From NCBI RefSeq assembly GCF_023699475.1, contig NZ_JALXFV010000008.1, forward strand, positions 62,001 through 126,000: a stretch of 64,000 nucleotides of DNA, written 5' to 3'. Shown piece after piece: positions 33,320 to 42,106 of the stretch. The stretch comes from Halomarina rubra (GTDB taxonomy: Archaea > Halobacteriota > Halobacteria > Halobacteriales > Haloarculaceae). How positions within the stretch are numbered: the first letter of the stretch is position 1; every line of letters begins with the position of its first letter. The notes beneath the pieces are model-generated. The model had not been told where the DNA came from. It saw only the letters and a list, made by a program, of their open reading frames with translations, and did no database searches. Made by a program: the position numbers and the translations under genes.

Positions 33320-34579
33320 ATGGCAAACGTTAGCGTGCCATCCGCGGGCGCCGTGACAATCCACGGCACTGTCGAGTCTGGGTTCGAGCCTGTCCGTGAA
33401 GTGTTCGCTGAGAACTTTCACGACCGCAACGAGTTGGGGGCGGCGGTTGCCGTCTACTCTCGTGGCGAACTCGTCGTCGACCTCTGGGGTGGCTACCGGG
33501 ACACCGACCACGAGCATCCGTGGCAGGCCGACACGATGGTCCTCGTGGCCTCGGGGACGAAGGGGATGACGGCGGCGGCCGTCGCTGTCGCGCTCTCGCG
33601 GGGGTTGTTCGCACTCGACGACCGCATCGCCGACCACTGGCCAGCGTTCGCCCAGCACGGGAAGGGTGCGGTCACGGTCCGACAGTTGCTGAGTCACCAG
33701 GCAGGGCTCGCGACGCTCGACGGGCGCCTTTCGCCGGAGCAGATCGCCGACACGGAGTTCCTCTCGGACCTGCTCGCGAGCGAGAAACTCGACTGGGTGC
33801 CCGGCACCCGCCACGGCTACCACGCGTTCACACTGGGCTGGTACGCGAGCGAACTGCTCCGACACACCGACGGACGGACGCTGGGCCAGTTCTTCGCCGA
33901 GGAGGTGGCCGAGCCGCTCGGCCTGGAGTTCTACATCGGGCTTCCCGAGAGGATTCCACCCGACCGCGTGGCGGACCTCGACGCGTTCGGGTATCTGGAT
34001 ATGCTCTTGAACCTCCGGACACTGTCGCCGCGGTTCGTCCTGTCGTTCTTCAACCCGTGGTCGGTGACGAGTCGGGCGCTGAACGTGCTCGATACCCGGC
34101 GTCCGGCCGACCTGAACAGTCCGGCGTTCCGTGCGGTGGAGATTCCCTCGGGCAACGGCATCGGGACCGCCCGCGCGATGGCACGGCTGTACGGTGAACT
34201 CGCGACGGGCGGCGAGGCGCTGGGTCTCGACCAGGACGTGTTCGCGGAACTGACCGCCACCCCGTCGCCGCCGTCAGGTGACCGGCGGGACGTCGTCATC
34301 CGCATGGAGACGGCGTACGCGATGGGGTATTCGAAACCGTCGCCCGACTTCCGGTTCGGGACTTCAGATGCCTCGTTCGGTACTCCCGGCGCCGGCGGCT
34401 CGTTCGGGTTCGCGGACCCCGACGTGGAACTGGGCTTTGCCTACACACCCAACCGATTGGGCCTCCACCTGAAGGACGACCCTCGGGAGGTGGCACTCAG
34501 GGAAGCCGTCTACGAGTGCATCGAACGCCGGAGTTCGGAGACGGATTCACCTCGTACCCGACTCTATCGTCCCGAATAG
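33320..34579 (+). CDS. Serine hydrolase of the class C beta-lactamase/esterase family
   Basis: The 419-residue protein (MANVSVPSAGAVTIHG) has the SxxK motif as SGTK at residues 78-81, a tyrosine motif in GYHAFTLGWY, and a C-terminal GTPGAGGSFGFADP in place of the KTG/HxG box. Family members (EstB-like, LACTB-like) act as carboxylesterases or peptidases more than as antibiotic hydrolases. DLWGGYRDTDHEHPW is typical of this group. There is no signal peptide, so it is probably cytoplasmic. Both flanks are less GC-rich than the surroundings, which may mean later arrival. Confidence 0.85.
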   Translation: MANVSVPSAGAVTIHGTVESGFEPVREVFAENFHDRNELGAAVAVYSRGELVVDLWGGYRDTDHEHPWQADTMVLVASGTKGMTAAAVAVALSRGLFALDDRIADHWPAFAQHGKGAVTVRQLLSHQAGLATLDGRLSPEQIADTEFLSDLLASEKLDWVPGTRHGYHAFTLGWYASELLRHTDGRTLGQFFAEEVAEPLGLEFYIGLPERIPPDRVADLDAFGYLDMLLNLRTLSPRFVLSFFNPWSVTSRALNVLDTRRPADLNSPAFRAVEIPSGNGIGTARAMARLYGELATGGEALGLDQDVFAELTATPSPPSGDRRDVVIRMETAYAMGYSKPSPDFRFGTSDASFGTPGAGGSFGFADPDVELGFAYTPNRLGLHLKDDPREVALREAVYECIERRSSETDSPRTRLYRPE

Positions 34580-34904
34580 TTCGATAACGCCGCGAATACA
34601 GGGTTCCGACAGATTGCCGTCGCCTACCTGGCTCTTGCGTTACTCGTGATGGTCGCGGCCGGGGTGCGAAGTGTATACCCTGTGTGCAGCAGGCCGGTAA
34701 GTGGTATGCACCCAATCTGGCAGAAGTCGTGTCGTTAGACTCGCGGCACGTGTCTAACAGTTCCGGCAATCGGTGTACTAGCGATCTGCCGCGGGGGAAT
34801 CGTCCTCACTCTCACCAGACTCACGGACCGTGGGTGTCGGTCGAACGGCACCCAGACCGACCGGGTTCCGACGGTTTATCACCCAGGAGGGGCCACTCCG
34901 TGAC
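34580..34904. other. Gene-free stretch with a possible gene remnant
   Basis: This 325-base gap is less GC-rich than the window. On the plus strand, directly after the hydrolase stop, an open frame encodes one membrane-like segment (IAVAYLALALLVMVAAG) but has no start codon at its beginning. It may be a broken gene end. The promoter of the helicase lies at its right end. I see nothing else that can be supported. Confidence 0.4.
34875..34880 (+). promoter_or_regulatory. TATA box of the XPD-like helicase gene
   Basis: TTTATC is centred 27-28 bases before the GTG at 34905 and decides that start against an upstream ATG-like extension at 34830. Confidence 0.6.
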
Positions 34905-37469
34905 GTGACCGACACCCCCCGAACCGTCGCCCGCGACTCGCTCGATTCGGCGTGGAGCGACTGGTTCCCGTTCGACCCGTACCCGCAGCAAGCCGACGGG
35001 GTCGAACGCGCGCTGGACGCGATGCGCGACGGGGGCTTTCTCGCCCTCGAAGGGGCCTGTGGGACCGGCAAGACGCTCATCGCGCTCGCCGCCGGTCTAC
35101 AGGCCATCGACGAGGACGTCGCCGAACGGGTGTTCGCCGTCACGCCCGTCAAACAGCAACTCAAGCAGTTCCTCGCGGAGGTCCGGGCCATCAACGCGGG
35201 TCGGGACGGCGACCCCCCCGTCGACGGACTGGTCGTCGTCGGCAAGCGCGACCTGCTCCCGTACGCCCGGACCGACGCCCTCCCCGGCGAGAAGGGGACA
35301 CACGACGCCGCCAGCGACCTCCGGGAGGCGACGGTGAGTCTCGTCCACCGCGAGTCGACGCAGGCGCTCGACGTCTCGCCCGGTGCCCTCGACGGCCGTA
35401 TCAACGTCTGTGCGGCGAGCGACTGCGACACCCTGTCGTACTCCGAGCCGCGATGTCCGGACCACCGCGAGGAGCGCGACGAGGAGGCCCCGTGGTACGA
35501 CCCCGTCCGCGCCGAGGCGCTCTGCTCGCTCGTCGAGTCGATGGGTGGCGACCCACTGGAGACGGCGGGCGTCACCGCGCCGTACCCCGCGAAACCGCCG
35601 CACACCCGGGACGTCCTCGACATCTACGACTCGGAGGAGCTACCGGCTGGCGAGGCGGGCTACTTCGACCCGTTCTTCGCCCGCTTCCTCGCCGACGAGG
35701 GCTGGCCCGGCGTCGACTTCTCGGCGGGCGAGCACAACGTCCTCGACCCGGAGGCGCTCGTCGCCGCCGCCGTCCGTCGCGGGACCTGCCCCCACGAGTG
35801 CCTCGCGGCGCTGATGCCCGAGGCGGACGTGCTCGTGGGCAACTACAACCACGCGTTCGACCCCATCACGCGCCAGTTGACCGCCGAGAAGGCGGGCGTC
35901 CTCGACGGCGACACCCTCCTCGTCGTCGACGAGGCCCACATGCTCGAAGAGCGCGTGCGAGACTTACTGTCCGAGACCTGTTCGCTCCACGCGCTGCGGA
36001 CGGCCCACCGCGACCTGGCGCTGGCCCGCGAGTACCTCTCGGGCAACGGCGGCGAACCGGGTGCTGACTCGGGTGCTCACCAGCGCCACGCCCGCCAGAC
36101 GCTCGCGGAGTTCGACAGCGTCGACGAGCGCGACCTGGCGTTCACCCAGTCGGTCCTGGAGTGGGCCGCGGCGACCGTCGACGACGAGGTGAGCGCGTTC
36201 CTCGACGAGGAGTTCGCCGACTGGTCCCGGCAGTTCGCCGAGGGGTCGCTGCCCGACGAGGACCACGAGATACCGCTCCGTGACCCCGAAGCCGTCGAGA
36301 CCGACCGGTTCACCGACCGGGCGCTGTCGGAGTTCCCCGACGACGTCTGGACCCGCGTGCGGGACGCCTGCTACGTCGCGGGGCAGGTCCACGAGAACGA
36401 CGGCCAGACCGACCGAACGCCGACGGCCCCGACCGTCGGACGGTTCTTCCACCAGTGGGGGCTCCTCGACCACGGGACGTACTTCCGGGAACTCGAACTC
36501 GAGTACTCAGAGAAGGCAGTCACCGACACGACGCTTCCGGAGTGGGCGGGTGCGTTCAACGCCTCGCTCGTACTGTTCAACTGCATCCCCCGGGACCCGC
36601 TGGCCCGCGTGCTCGACGACCTCGCCGGTGGCGTGCTGATGAGCGCGACGCTCGAACCGTTCGACGTGTTCGAACGCGTCAGCGGCCTCGAACTGCTCGA
36701 CGAGGGCGACGAGGACGCCGACCGACCGCCGAGGCGGGTCGAGGACGCCACCTACGGCCTCGCGTTCCCGCCGGAGAACCGCGCGTCGTGGGTGCTCGAC
36801 CTCCCGGCGTTCACCTACCGGAACCGCGGCCCGCCGGTGACGGAGTACGAGGAGATGACCCGCACCCGACAGGGCTACGCGAGCGCACTCGTCACCGCGG
36901 CGCGCTCTCACGGCAACACGCTGGTGTGTATGCCCTCCTACCGCGAGGCGGAGTGGGCCGTCGAGTACCTCCGCGAGCGCATCGACGACCCCGTGCTCCG
37001 GGACCGCTCCTCCGAGTCCTCGGAGACCGACGCGATGCTCGGGCGGTTCTTCCAGGGCGACGACACCGACCGCGTGCTCGTGACGAGCGCTCGCGGCACC
37101 GTCACGGAGGGCGTCGACTACCACGGCGAACGACTCCACTGTGTCGTCGTCGTGGGCGTCCCGTACGCCAACACCTCGACCCCGCGGATGGGCGCGGTGA
37201 TGAACGCCTACGACCGCGAGTTCGAGCAGGGGAGCGGGTTCGACACCGCCGTCCAGGTGCCCGCCGTCCGCAAGTCGAGACAGGCGTTCGGGCGCGTCAT
37301 CCGCGGTCCCGACGAGGTCGGGGTCCGACTGCTGTTCGACCGCCGGTACCTCCGGGACGCTCCACGGTCGGTCAACCACGTCCTCGGAGAGACCGAACGC
37401 GAGGAGTTCAGCGCGGTGAGTCCGGACATGCTGGACCTCGCGCTCCAGCAGTTCTGGACGAGCAGGTAG
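34905..37469 (+). CDS. XPD/Rad3-like (DinG family) DNA helicase
   Basis: The 854-residue protein starts with GTG at 34905 (VTDTPRTVARD). It is a superfamily 2 5'-3' helicase of the XPD/DinG type. Walker A is GACGTGKT at residues 50-57, motif II is VDEAH, then GGVLMSATLEPFD and the C-terminal SARGTVTEGVDYHG and QAFGRVIRGPDEVG. Cysteines in NVCAASDC, RCPDH and TCPHEC lie between motifs I and II, where XPD carries its 4Fe-4S cluster; the spacing is wider than in classical XPD. It is probably a repair helicase. The long insert between Walker A and B holds most of the extra length. Confidence 0.9.
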   Translation: MTDTPRTVARDSLDSAWSDWFPFDPYPQQADGVERALDAMRDGGFLALEGACGTGKTLIALAAGLQAIDEDVAERVFAVTPVKQQLKQFLAEVRAINAGRDGDPPVDGLVVVGKRDLLPYARTDALPGEKGTHDAASDLREATVSLVHRESTQALDVSPGALDGRINVCAASDCDTLSYSEPRCPDHREERDEEAPWYDPVRAEALCSLVESMGGDPLETAGVTAPYPAKPPHTRDVLDIYDSEELPAGEAGYFDPFFARFLADEGWPGVDFSAGEHNVLDPEALVAAAVRRGTCPHECLAALMPEADVLVGNYNHAFDPITRQLTAEKAGVLDGDTLLVVDEAHMLEERVRDLLSETCSLHALRTAHRDLALAREYLSGNGGEPGADSGAHQRHARQTLAEFDSVDERDLAFTQSVLEWAAATVDDEVSAFLDEEFADWSRQFAEGSLPDEDHEIPLRDPEAVETDRFTDRALSEFPDDVWTRVRDACYVAGQVHENDGQTDRTPTAPTVGRFFHQWGLLDHGTYFRELELEYSEKAVTDTTLPEWAGAFNASLVLFNCIPRDPLARVLDDLAGGVLMSATLEPFDVFERVSGLELLDEGDEDADRPPRRVEDATYGLAFPPENRASWVLDLPAFTYRNRGPPVTEYEEMTRTRQGYASALVTAARSHGNTLVCMPSYREAEWAVEYLRERIDDPVLRDRSSESSETDAMLGRFFQGDDTDRVLVTSARGTVTEGVDYHGERLHCVVVVGVPYANTSTPRMGAVMNAYDREFEQGSGFDTAVQVPAVRKSRQAFGRVIRGPDEVGVRLLFDRRYLRDAPRSVNHVLGETEREEFSAVSPDMLDLALQQFWTSR

Positions 37470-37520
37470 GCGGGTGACGTGTCGGTGCGCGCCGGCGACG
37501 AGCGCGGACACCGACGCGTC

Positions 37521-37931
37521 TCAGTTCTCGGCCTCGAACGCTTCGATAGCCTCGCGCCACGAGTCCGGGAGCGGCCGGGACGACCCGTCCTCGTCCACGG
37601 AGACGATGATGCAGGTCCCCTCGGCGGCGACCCGGTCGCCGACCGTGATTCGGTGCTCGAAGGTGAGACTCGACCCGCCGAGGTCGGTGACGCTCGTGCC
37701 GACGGTGACCTCGCCGTCCTCGTGGAGGATGGGTGCCCGGTAGTCGATCTCGATGCGGGCGATGACCATCTCGCCGTCGCCGATGCCGACGCCGACGTCG
37801 GCGAGACCGTCGAAGTACTCCGAGCGCGCCTGTTCGAGGTACGAGGCGTAGACGGCGTTGTTGACGTGGTTGAGCGTGTCGAGGTCGCGATACCGGACCG
37901 TGATGGTCGTTTCGACCGCGTAGTCGCGCAT
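37521..37931 (-). CDS. Acyl-CoA thioesterase, hotdog fold (4HBT type)
   Basis: The 136-residue protein (MRDYAVETTITVRYRDLD) has the hotdog-fold signature RYRDLDTLNHVNNAVYASYLEQAR, cited here in two parts: RYRDLD and NHVNNAVYASYLEQARS. The Asp of RDLD and the NHVNN helix are those of 4-hydroxybenzoyl-CoA thioesterase-type enzymes. It would hydrolyse an acyl-CoA in the cytoplasm; the acyl group is unknown. It is convergent with the helicase and divergent from the ABC transporter. Confidence 0.87.
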   Translation of the reverse strand: MRDYAVETTITVRYRDLDTLNHVNNAVYASYLEQARSEYFDGLADVGVGIGDGEMVIARIEIDYRAPILHEDGEVTVGTSVTDLGGSSLTFEHRITVGDRVAAEGTCIIVSVDEDGSSRPLPDSWREAIEAFEAEN

Positions 37932-38077
37932 GGTTGGTCGGCGCGGGCGACGAGCAAGGCGGTTGTGGTGTGCGCTCGTCGCGTGTGGTCTGTCGGCCCG
38001 CCCGACAGACTCGCCCGCTCGTCGGGCAGCACCGCCGCCGAGCGCGTGTTCCGCGTCGGAGAAGACTCGCGCAGTAT

Positions 38078-38083
38078 TTTATA
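38078..38083 (+). promoter_or_regulatory. TATA box of the ABC transporter operon
   Basis: TTTATA within TATTTTATACG is centred 25-26 bases before the ATG at 38106, in an AT-rich patch of otherwise GC-rich DNA. Confidence 0.65.
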
Positions 38084-38105
38084 CGTGGACCCGCAGTCTC
38101 CACCC

Positions 38106-38885
38106 ATGACGTCCCCGTTCGCCATCGAATCGACCGACCTCTCGAAGCGCTACGACGACGAGATAGCCGTCGAGGGGCTGGACCTCGCGGTCCGTCACGG
38201 TAGCGTCTACGGCTTTCTCGGCCCGAACGGTGCCGGGAAGACCACGACCATCCGGATGCTGACCACCCTCCTCAGACCGACCGGTGGCGAGGCGAAGATC
38301 GACGGCGTCTCCATCGCCGACCGGGACGCCGTCCGCGAGCGCATCGGCTACCTCCCCGAGACGCCGCCGCTGTACCCCGAACTCACCGGTCGCGAACAGC
38401 TCCAGTACGTCGCGGGACTGCGCGACCTCCCGGACGCCGAGGCGACCGAGCGTATCGAGTCGCTCCTCGACCGATTCGACCTCGACGAGGACGCCGACAA
38501 ACGCGTCTCGACGTACTCGAAGGGGATGAAACAGAAGACGGGCATCATCCAGGCCATCCTCCACCGGCCGAAGGTCGTCTTCCTCGACGAACCGACCTCG
38601 GGGCTGGACCCGCGGGCCGCCCGCACCGTCCGCGAGGTCATCGCCGACCTCGCCGCCGAGGACACGACGGTGTTCCTCTCGACGCACATCCTCCCGGTCG
38701 TCGACGAACTCGCCGACACCGTCGGCGTGCTGTTCGACGGCGACCTCGTCGCCGAAGGACCGCCCCAGAAGCTGAAACAGCGCGCCGAGACGGGCGACGA
38801 GCGCTCGCTGGAGGACGTGTTCCTCGAAGTGACCCAGGAGGCCGACCTCCCGTCGAACGGGGCGACACGGACCGAGGCCCGATGA
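38106..38885 (+). CDS. ABC transporter ATP-binding protein (ABC-2 type exporter)
   Basis: The 259-residue ATPase (MTSPFAIESTDLSKRY) has Walker A GPNGAGKT, the Q-loop region GYLPETPPLYPEL (where the E before T replaces the usual Q), the signature TYSKGMKQKTG, Walker B VVFLDEPTSGLDP and the switch His in STHILPV. It belongs to the CcmA/NatA-like group with ABC-2 permeases. The stop overlaps the permease start by 4 bases. The exported compound is unknown. Confidence 0.92.
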   Translation: MTSPFAIESTDLSKRYDDEIAVEGLDLAVRHGSVYGFLGPNGAGKTTTIRMLTTLLRPTGGEAKIDGVSIADRDAVRERIGYLPETPPLYPELTGREQLQYVAGLRDLPDAEATERIESLLDRFDLDEDADKRVSTYSKGMKQKTGIIQAILHRPKVVFLDEPTSGLDPRAARTVREVIADLAAEDTTVFLSTHILPVVDELADTVGVLFDGDLVAEGPPQKLKQRAETGDERSLEDVFLEVTQEADLPSNGATRTEAR

Positions 38886-40477
38886 GCGTCGGTCACGCCG
38901 TCCTCGTCGCGCGGATGGAGTTGACCCACCGCTGGCGCAAGACGACCGGCCGCACGTCGCAGGTACTCGCCATCGGCGTCGGCGTCCTGTTCGGTGCGCT
39001 GATGGTGTTCGGCGTCTCGACGGCCGCGTTCTACATCGGCGAAGGCATCGCCAGCGGCGAGATTACGGGTGCCGTCGACACCGCCAGGCTCGCCGCCGCG
39101 GTCGTCCCGTTGTTCGTCACGCTGATGACCGCCCTCCGGGTCGTCCAGACCTCCGGGTCGCTCACGGCCGCCGACGGGATGTTGACGACGGTGTCCCACC
39201 GCGAGGCGGTCGGCGGCGTCGTCCTCACCGAACTCGCGGTCATCGGGAGCATCGCGACCCTCCCGGTGCTCGCCGTCTCGGGAACCTTCGCACTCGGCGT
39301 CGGCGACCCGCTGACGTTCCCGTTCGTCCTCACCGCGCTCGCCCTGCTCGTCTTGCTCGGGGCGCTGCTCGGGTTCGCCGTCGGTCTCGGCGTCCGGAAC
39401 CTCATCGCGCGCTCGGAGTGGCTGGCCCGCTACAAGACGGCCATCGGCGTGCTGTTGTTCCTGCTGTACTTCGTCGCCGTCAGCAGCGCGGAGACCGGGT
39501 CGGCCGTCCTCCCGCTCGTCGACGCCATCGGGGCGTCACCGCTGGGGTGGTTCGCCGACCTCGCGCTGTACCGGACCGACGCGAACGCCGCGACGCTGCC
39601 CGCGGTCGGCGCGGTCGTCATCGCCGTCGTCGCCGTCCCCGCGGTCGCCACCCTCGCCAGTCGTCTCGCCGCCGCGCTCTGGTACTCCTCGCCGGTCCAA
39701 CCCGAGGAGGCCGCCCGCGAGGCCTCCCAGATGGACGCCGTCGCCGGCGTCCCCCGACCGATGGCCCGCATCGCTCGCAAGTCGTGGATTCGCGCCCGCC
39801 GCGGCCCGATTCGACTCGTCTACGTCGCCTACCCGCTGTTCTTGCTGTTCCCGTTCCTGCAGGCGGCGTTCGTCTCCGGGTCCGTCCCGACCGCACTGCC
39901 GCCGCTGTTGGTGTTCTACGGCGCGTGGGCCTCCGGTGCGGCGTTCTCGCTCAACCCAATCGGCGACGAGGGGCCGGTGTTGCCGGTGACGCTCGCGACG
40001 CCCGTCTCCGGGCGGATGTTCGTCGGCGGTCTCTGTCTCGCCGGCCTCGTCATCGGCGTCCCCGTCACGCTCGCTCTCGCCCTCGTGACCGGCGTGCTCA
40101 GCGGTCTCGGCGAGTTGGCGCTGGTAACGGTGGCCCTGACGGCCGTCGCACTCCCGGTCGCCGCCGCGGGCATCGCCGTCGGCGCTGGCGTGCTGTTCCC
40201 ACGGATGGAGGAGGTCGAGGTGATGCGCGGCGTCGAGACGACCGCCCCCAGTCTGTTCGCGTTCGGCCTCTACTCGCTCGTGCTCGCGGTCACCGGCATC
40301 CCGGCGACCGTCGTCGCCGACCCGACGGTCCGCGGGTTCGCCGTCGACGTCCTCGGCTACAGCGAGAGCGTGACCATCGCCAGCGGTCTGGCGGTGACGC
40401 TCCTGCTCGCCGGTGTCGCGGCCACGGTGGGGTACACCTTCGCCGTCCGGTCGTTCGACGACTACTACCTGGGGTAG
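38882..40477 (+). CDS. ABC-2 type transporter permease
   Basis: The 531-residue membrane protein (MSVGHAVLVARMELTHRW) starts inside the stop of the ATPase gene (ATGA overlap), so it is translationally coupled. It has about twelve hydrophobic segments in two halves, joined by a polar stretch with EEAAREASQMDAV and KSWIRARRGPIR. That long duplicated layout fits an ABC-2 permease of unusual size encoded as one chain, which could work as a single permease with one ATPase. The substrate is unknown. Confidence 0.85.
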   Translation: MSVGHAVLVARMELTHRWRKTTGRTSQVLAIGVGVLFGALMVFGVSTAAFYIGEGIASGEITGAVDTARLAAAVVPLFVTLMTALRVVQTSGSLTAADGMLTTVSHREAVGGVVLTELAVIGSIATLPVLAVSGTFALGVGDPLTFPFVLTALALLVLLGALLGFAVGLGVRNLIARSEWLARYKTAIGVLLFLLYFVAVSSAETGSAVLPLVDAIGASPLGWFADLALYRTDANAATLPAVGAVVIAVVAVPAVATLASRLAAALWYSSPVQPEEAAREASQMDAVAGVPRPMARIARKSWIRARRGPIRLVYVAYPLFLLFPFLQAAFVSGSVPTALPPLLVFYGAWASGAAFSLNPIGDEGPVLPVTLATPVSGRMFVGGLCLAGLVIGVPVTLALALVTGVLSGLGELALVTVALTAVALPVAAAGIAVGAGVLFPRMEEVEVMRGVETTAPSLFAFGLYSLVLAVTGIPATVVADPTVRGFAVDVLGYSESVTIASGLAVTLLLAGVAATVGYTFAVRSFDDYYLG

Positions 40478-40498
40478 AACGAGGGGGCCGCGGTCGCT

Positions 40499-41059
40499 TC
40501 AGACGAGGCGCTCGACGAACCCGTCCCACGTCTCGACGACGAGCGCGCCGTCACAGGCCGCGGGGTCGCTGTACGGTTGTCGGAACAGCGCGCCCGCCTT
40601 CCCGGCGTCGAGCGCGTTCCCGACGTTTCGGTGGTAGTCGTCGACGAGCGCGTGGCCCGGCAGGTCGCCCTTGTTCCGGGGGACGTCGTCCTCGTAGCCG
40701 TCGTAGGGGATGTCGTGGTCGGCCAGCCACTCGCGGGTTACGTCGTGGGTCTCGGCGGGGCGGTGAGTCGCGATGTGGACCTCGTAGCCCGCCGCCTGCA
40801 GACGTTCCATCCCGCGGGCAGCGCCGGGCAGCGGGTCCATCCCGAGCAGGAACCACTCGGGGTGGTCGGCCATCGCGGCGTCGATGAGTTCGCCGACGTG
40901 CATCCCCACCTCGGGGACGTGGTACTGCCACTCGGTGACGCGTTCGGGGTCGAGCGTCACGTCGTGTTCGCGCTCGACGTACTCGACGAGTCGCGGCATG
41001 TTGTCACAGAGCGTCCCGTCGACGTCGACGAGGATGCGCGCTCCGTCGGGGAGGTTCAT
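40499..41059 (-). CDS. HAD superfamily phosphatase, 5'(3')-deoxyribonucleotidase-like
   Basis: The 186-residue protein (MNLPDGARILVDVDGTL) has the HAD motif DVDGT with Asp12 and Asp14, then HIATHRPAETHDVT (motif II Thr), and HALVDDYHRNV with the acidic motif IV. The helical cap with WQYHVPEVGMH resembles the NT5C/5'(3')-deoxyribonucleotidase group, which dephosphorylates nucleoside monophosphates. The substrate is inferred. It is convergent with the ABC permease (21 bases apart). Confidence 0.82.
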   Translation of the reverse strand: MNLPDGARILVDVDGTLCDNMPRLVEYVEREHDVTLDPERVTEWQYHVPEVGMHVGELIDAAMADHPEWFLLGMDPLPGAARGMERLQAAGYEVHIATHRPAETHDVTREWLADHDIPYDGYEDDVPRNKGDLPGHALVDDYHRNVGNALDAGKAGALFRQPYSDPAACDGALVVETWDGFVERLV

Positions 41060-41135
41060 ACCCCCGAGCAGGTCCAGAGCGAAAAGTACCCGTCGTTGTC
41101 GGGACAGGGTGTCGGACCACGCCGTCGAGGCCGCC

Positions 41136-42017
41136 TCAGAACCGGGGGACGACCTCGCTCAGACAGCCGTCGTCCTCGTAGTAGTACGAGTAGTGGTCGG
41201 GGACGTAGTCGACGTTGACGTCCTCGTAGTTCGACGGTGGGGTGCCCTCACAGCCCTCCTCACCCACTGCGGAGTCGAACTCGGCGGTGGTGTAGAGGCC
41301 GTTCAACACGCTGTCGTCGGACTTCCAGAAGTTCGCGACCGACCCGACCGACCGTTCGAGGGCGGGGCCGTACTCGCCGTCGGTGGCGACGCTGTCGTTG
41401 TCGGCCGCGCCACCGAGCAGGCTCACGGAGGCGAGCGCGTCCGACAGCCCCCACGCGTCGAGGGTCTTGACCGCCTCCAGGACGACGCGCGCGCCCAGCG
41501 AGTGGGCGACGAACCGGACGGCGGTGTCGGGGTACTGCTGGCGGACGTTGTAGACGAACGCCGCGAGTTTGTGCCCGTTGCGTTCGGCGATCTCGGTGGC
41601 GTTCCACCACTGGGTCACGCCCGTGTCGGCGTCGTAGAGGTAGCCGACGCCCGGGGAGTCGTAGCCCTCGATACCGAGGTTCGTCACGCCGGTGTAACAG
41701 GTGTCGAGACCGCCCTGCTCGTCGTTGAGCCAGCCGTGGACGAACACGAGCAGTTCGTCCCCCCCGAACACGCCCGAGAAGTCGCCGGCGGTGTCGTAGT
41801 CGGTCGCCGAGTAGCCGTCTTCGAGTCGGACCGAGCCGTACCAGGTGATGTCGAAGTGTCCCCGCGTGGTGACTCGCGGGAAGTCACTCGGGGCGGTCTT
41901 CCCGCCGTCGCCACCCTTCCCGCCGGCGAGCGCGGTGCCGCTGAGACCGGCGACCCCGAGGCCGGCCACCGCCGTCGTCGTCAGGTACCGTCGTCGTGAC
42001 CATTCGTTGTCAGACAT
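41136..42017 (-). CDS. Tat-exported alpha/beta hydrolase (lipase-like)
   Basis: The 293-residue protein starts at 42017 (MSDNEWSRRRYLTTTAVAG). SRRRYL and the following hydrophobic run form a Tat signal, so it is probably folded before export. LLVFVHGWLND has the oxyanion HG, and VRFVAHSLGARVV holds the nucleophile Ser in a GxSxG-like AHSLG. DVNVDYVPDHYSYY near the end likely carries the catalytic His. It resembles haloarchaeal lipase/esterase-like proteins of unknown substrate. A TATA box is at 42041-42046. Confidence 0.83.
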   Translation of the reverse strand: MSDNEWSRRRYLTTTAVAGLGVAGLSGTALAGGKGGDGGKTAPSDFPRVTTRGHFDITWYGSVRLEDGYSATDYDTAGDFSGVFGGDELLVFVHGWLNDEQGGLDTCYTGVTNLGIEGYDSPGVGYLYDADTGVTQWWNATEIAERNGHKLAAFVYNVRQQYPDTAVRFVAHSLGARVVLEAVKTLDAWGLSDALASVSLLGGAADNDSVATDGEYGPALERSVGSVANFWKSDDSVLNGLYTTAEFDSAVGEEGCEGTPPSNYEDVNVDYVPDHYSYYYEDDGCLSEVVPRF

Positions 42018-42040
42018 TGACTCACCCACTCCGGTCCGGG

Positions 42041-42046
42041 AGATAA
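42041..42046 (-). promoter_or_regulatory. TATA box of the Tat-exported hydrolase gene
   Basis: Minus strand TTATCT is centred 26-27 bases before the ATG at 42017 and supports this start. Confidence 0.6.
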
Positions 42047-42106
42047 GTGTTTCCAACGTTCGTGATACACCACTACTCCGTTAACGATAGTTCTCTCGAA
42101 GCCCGC

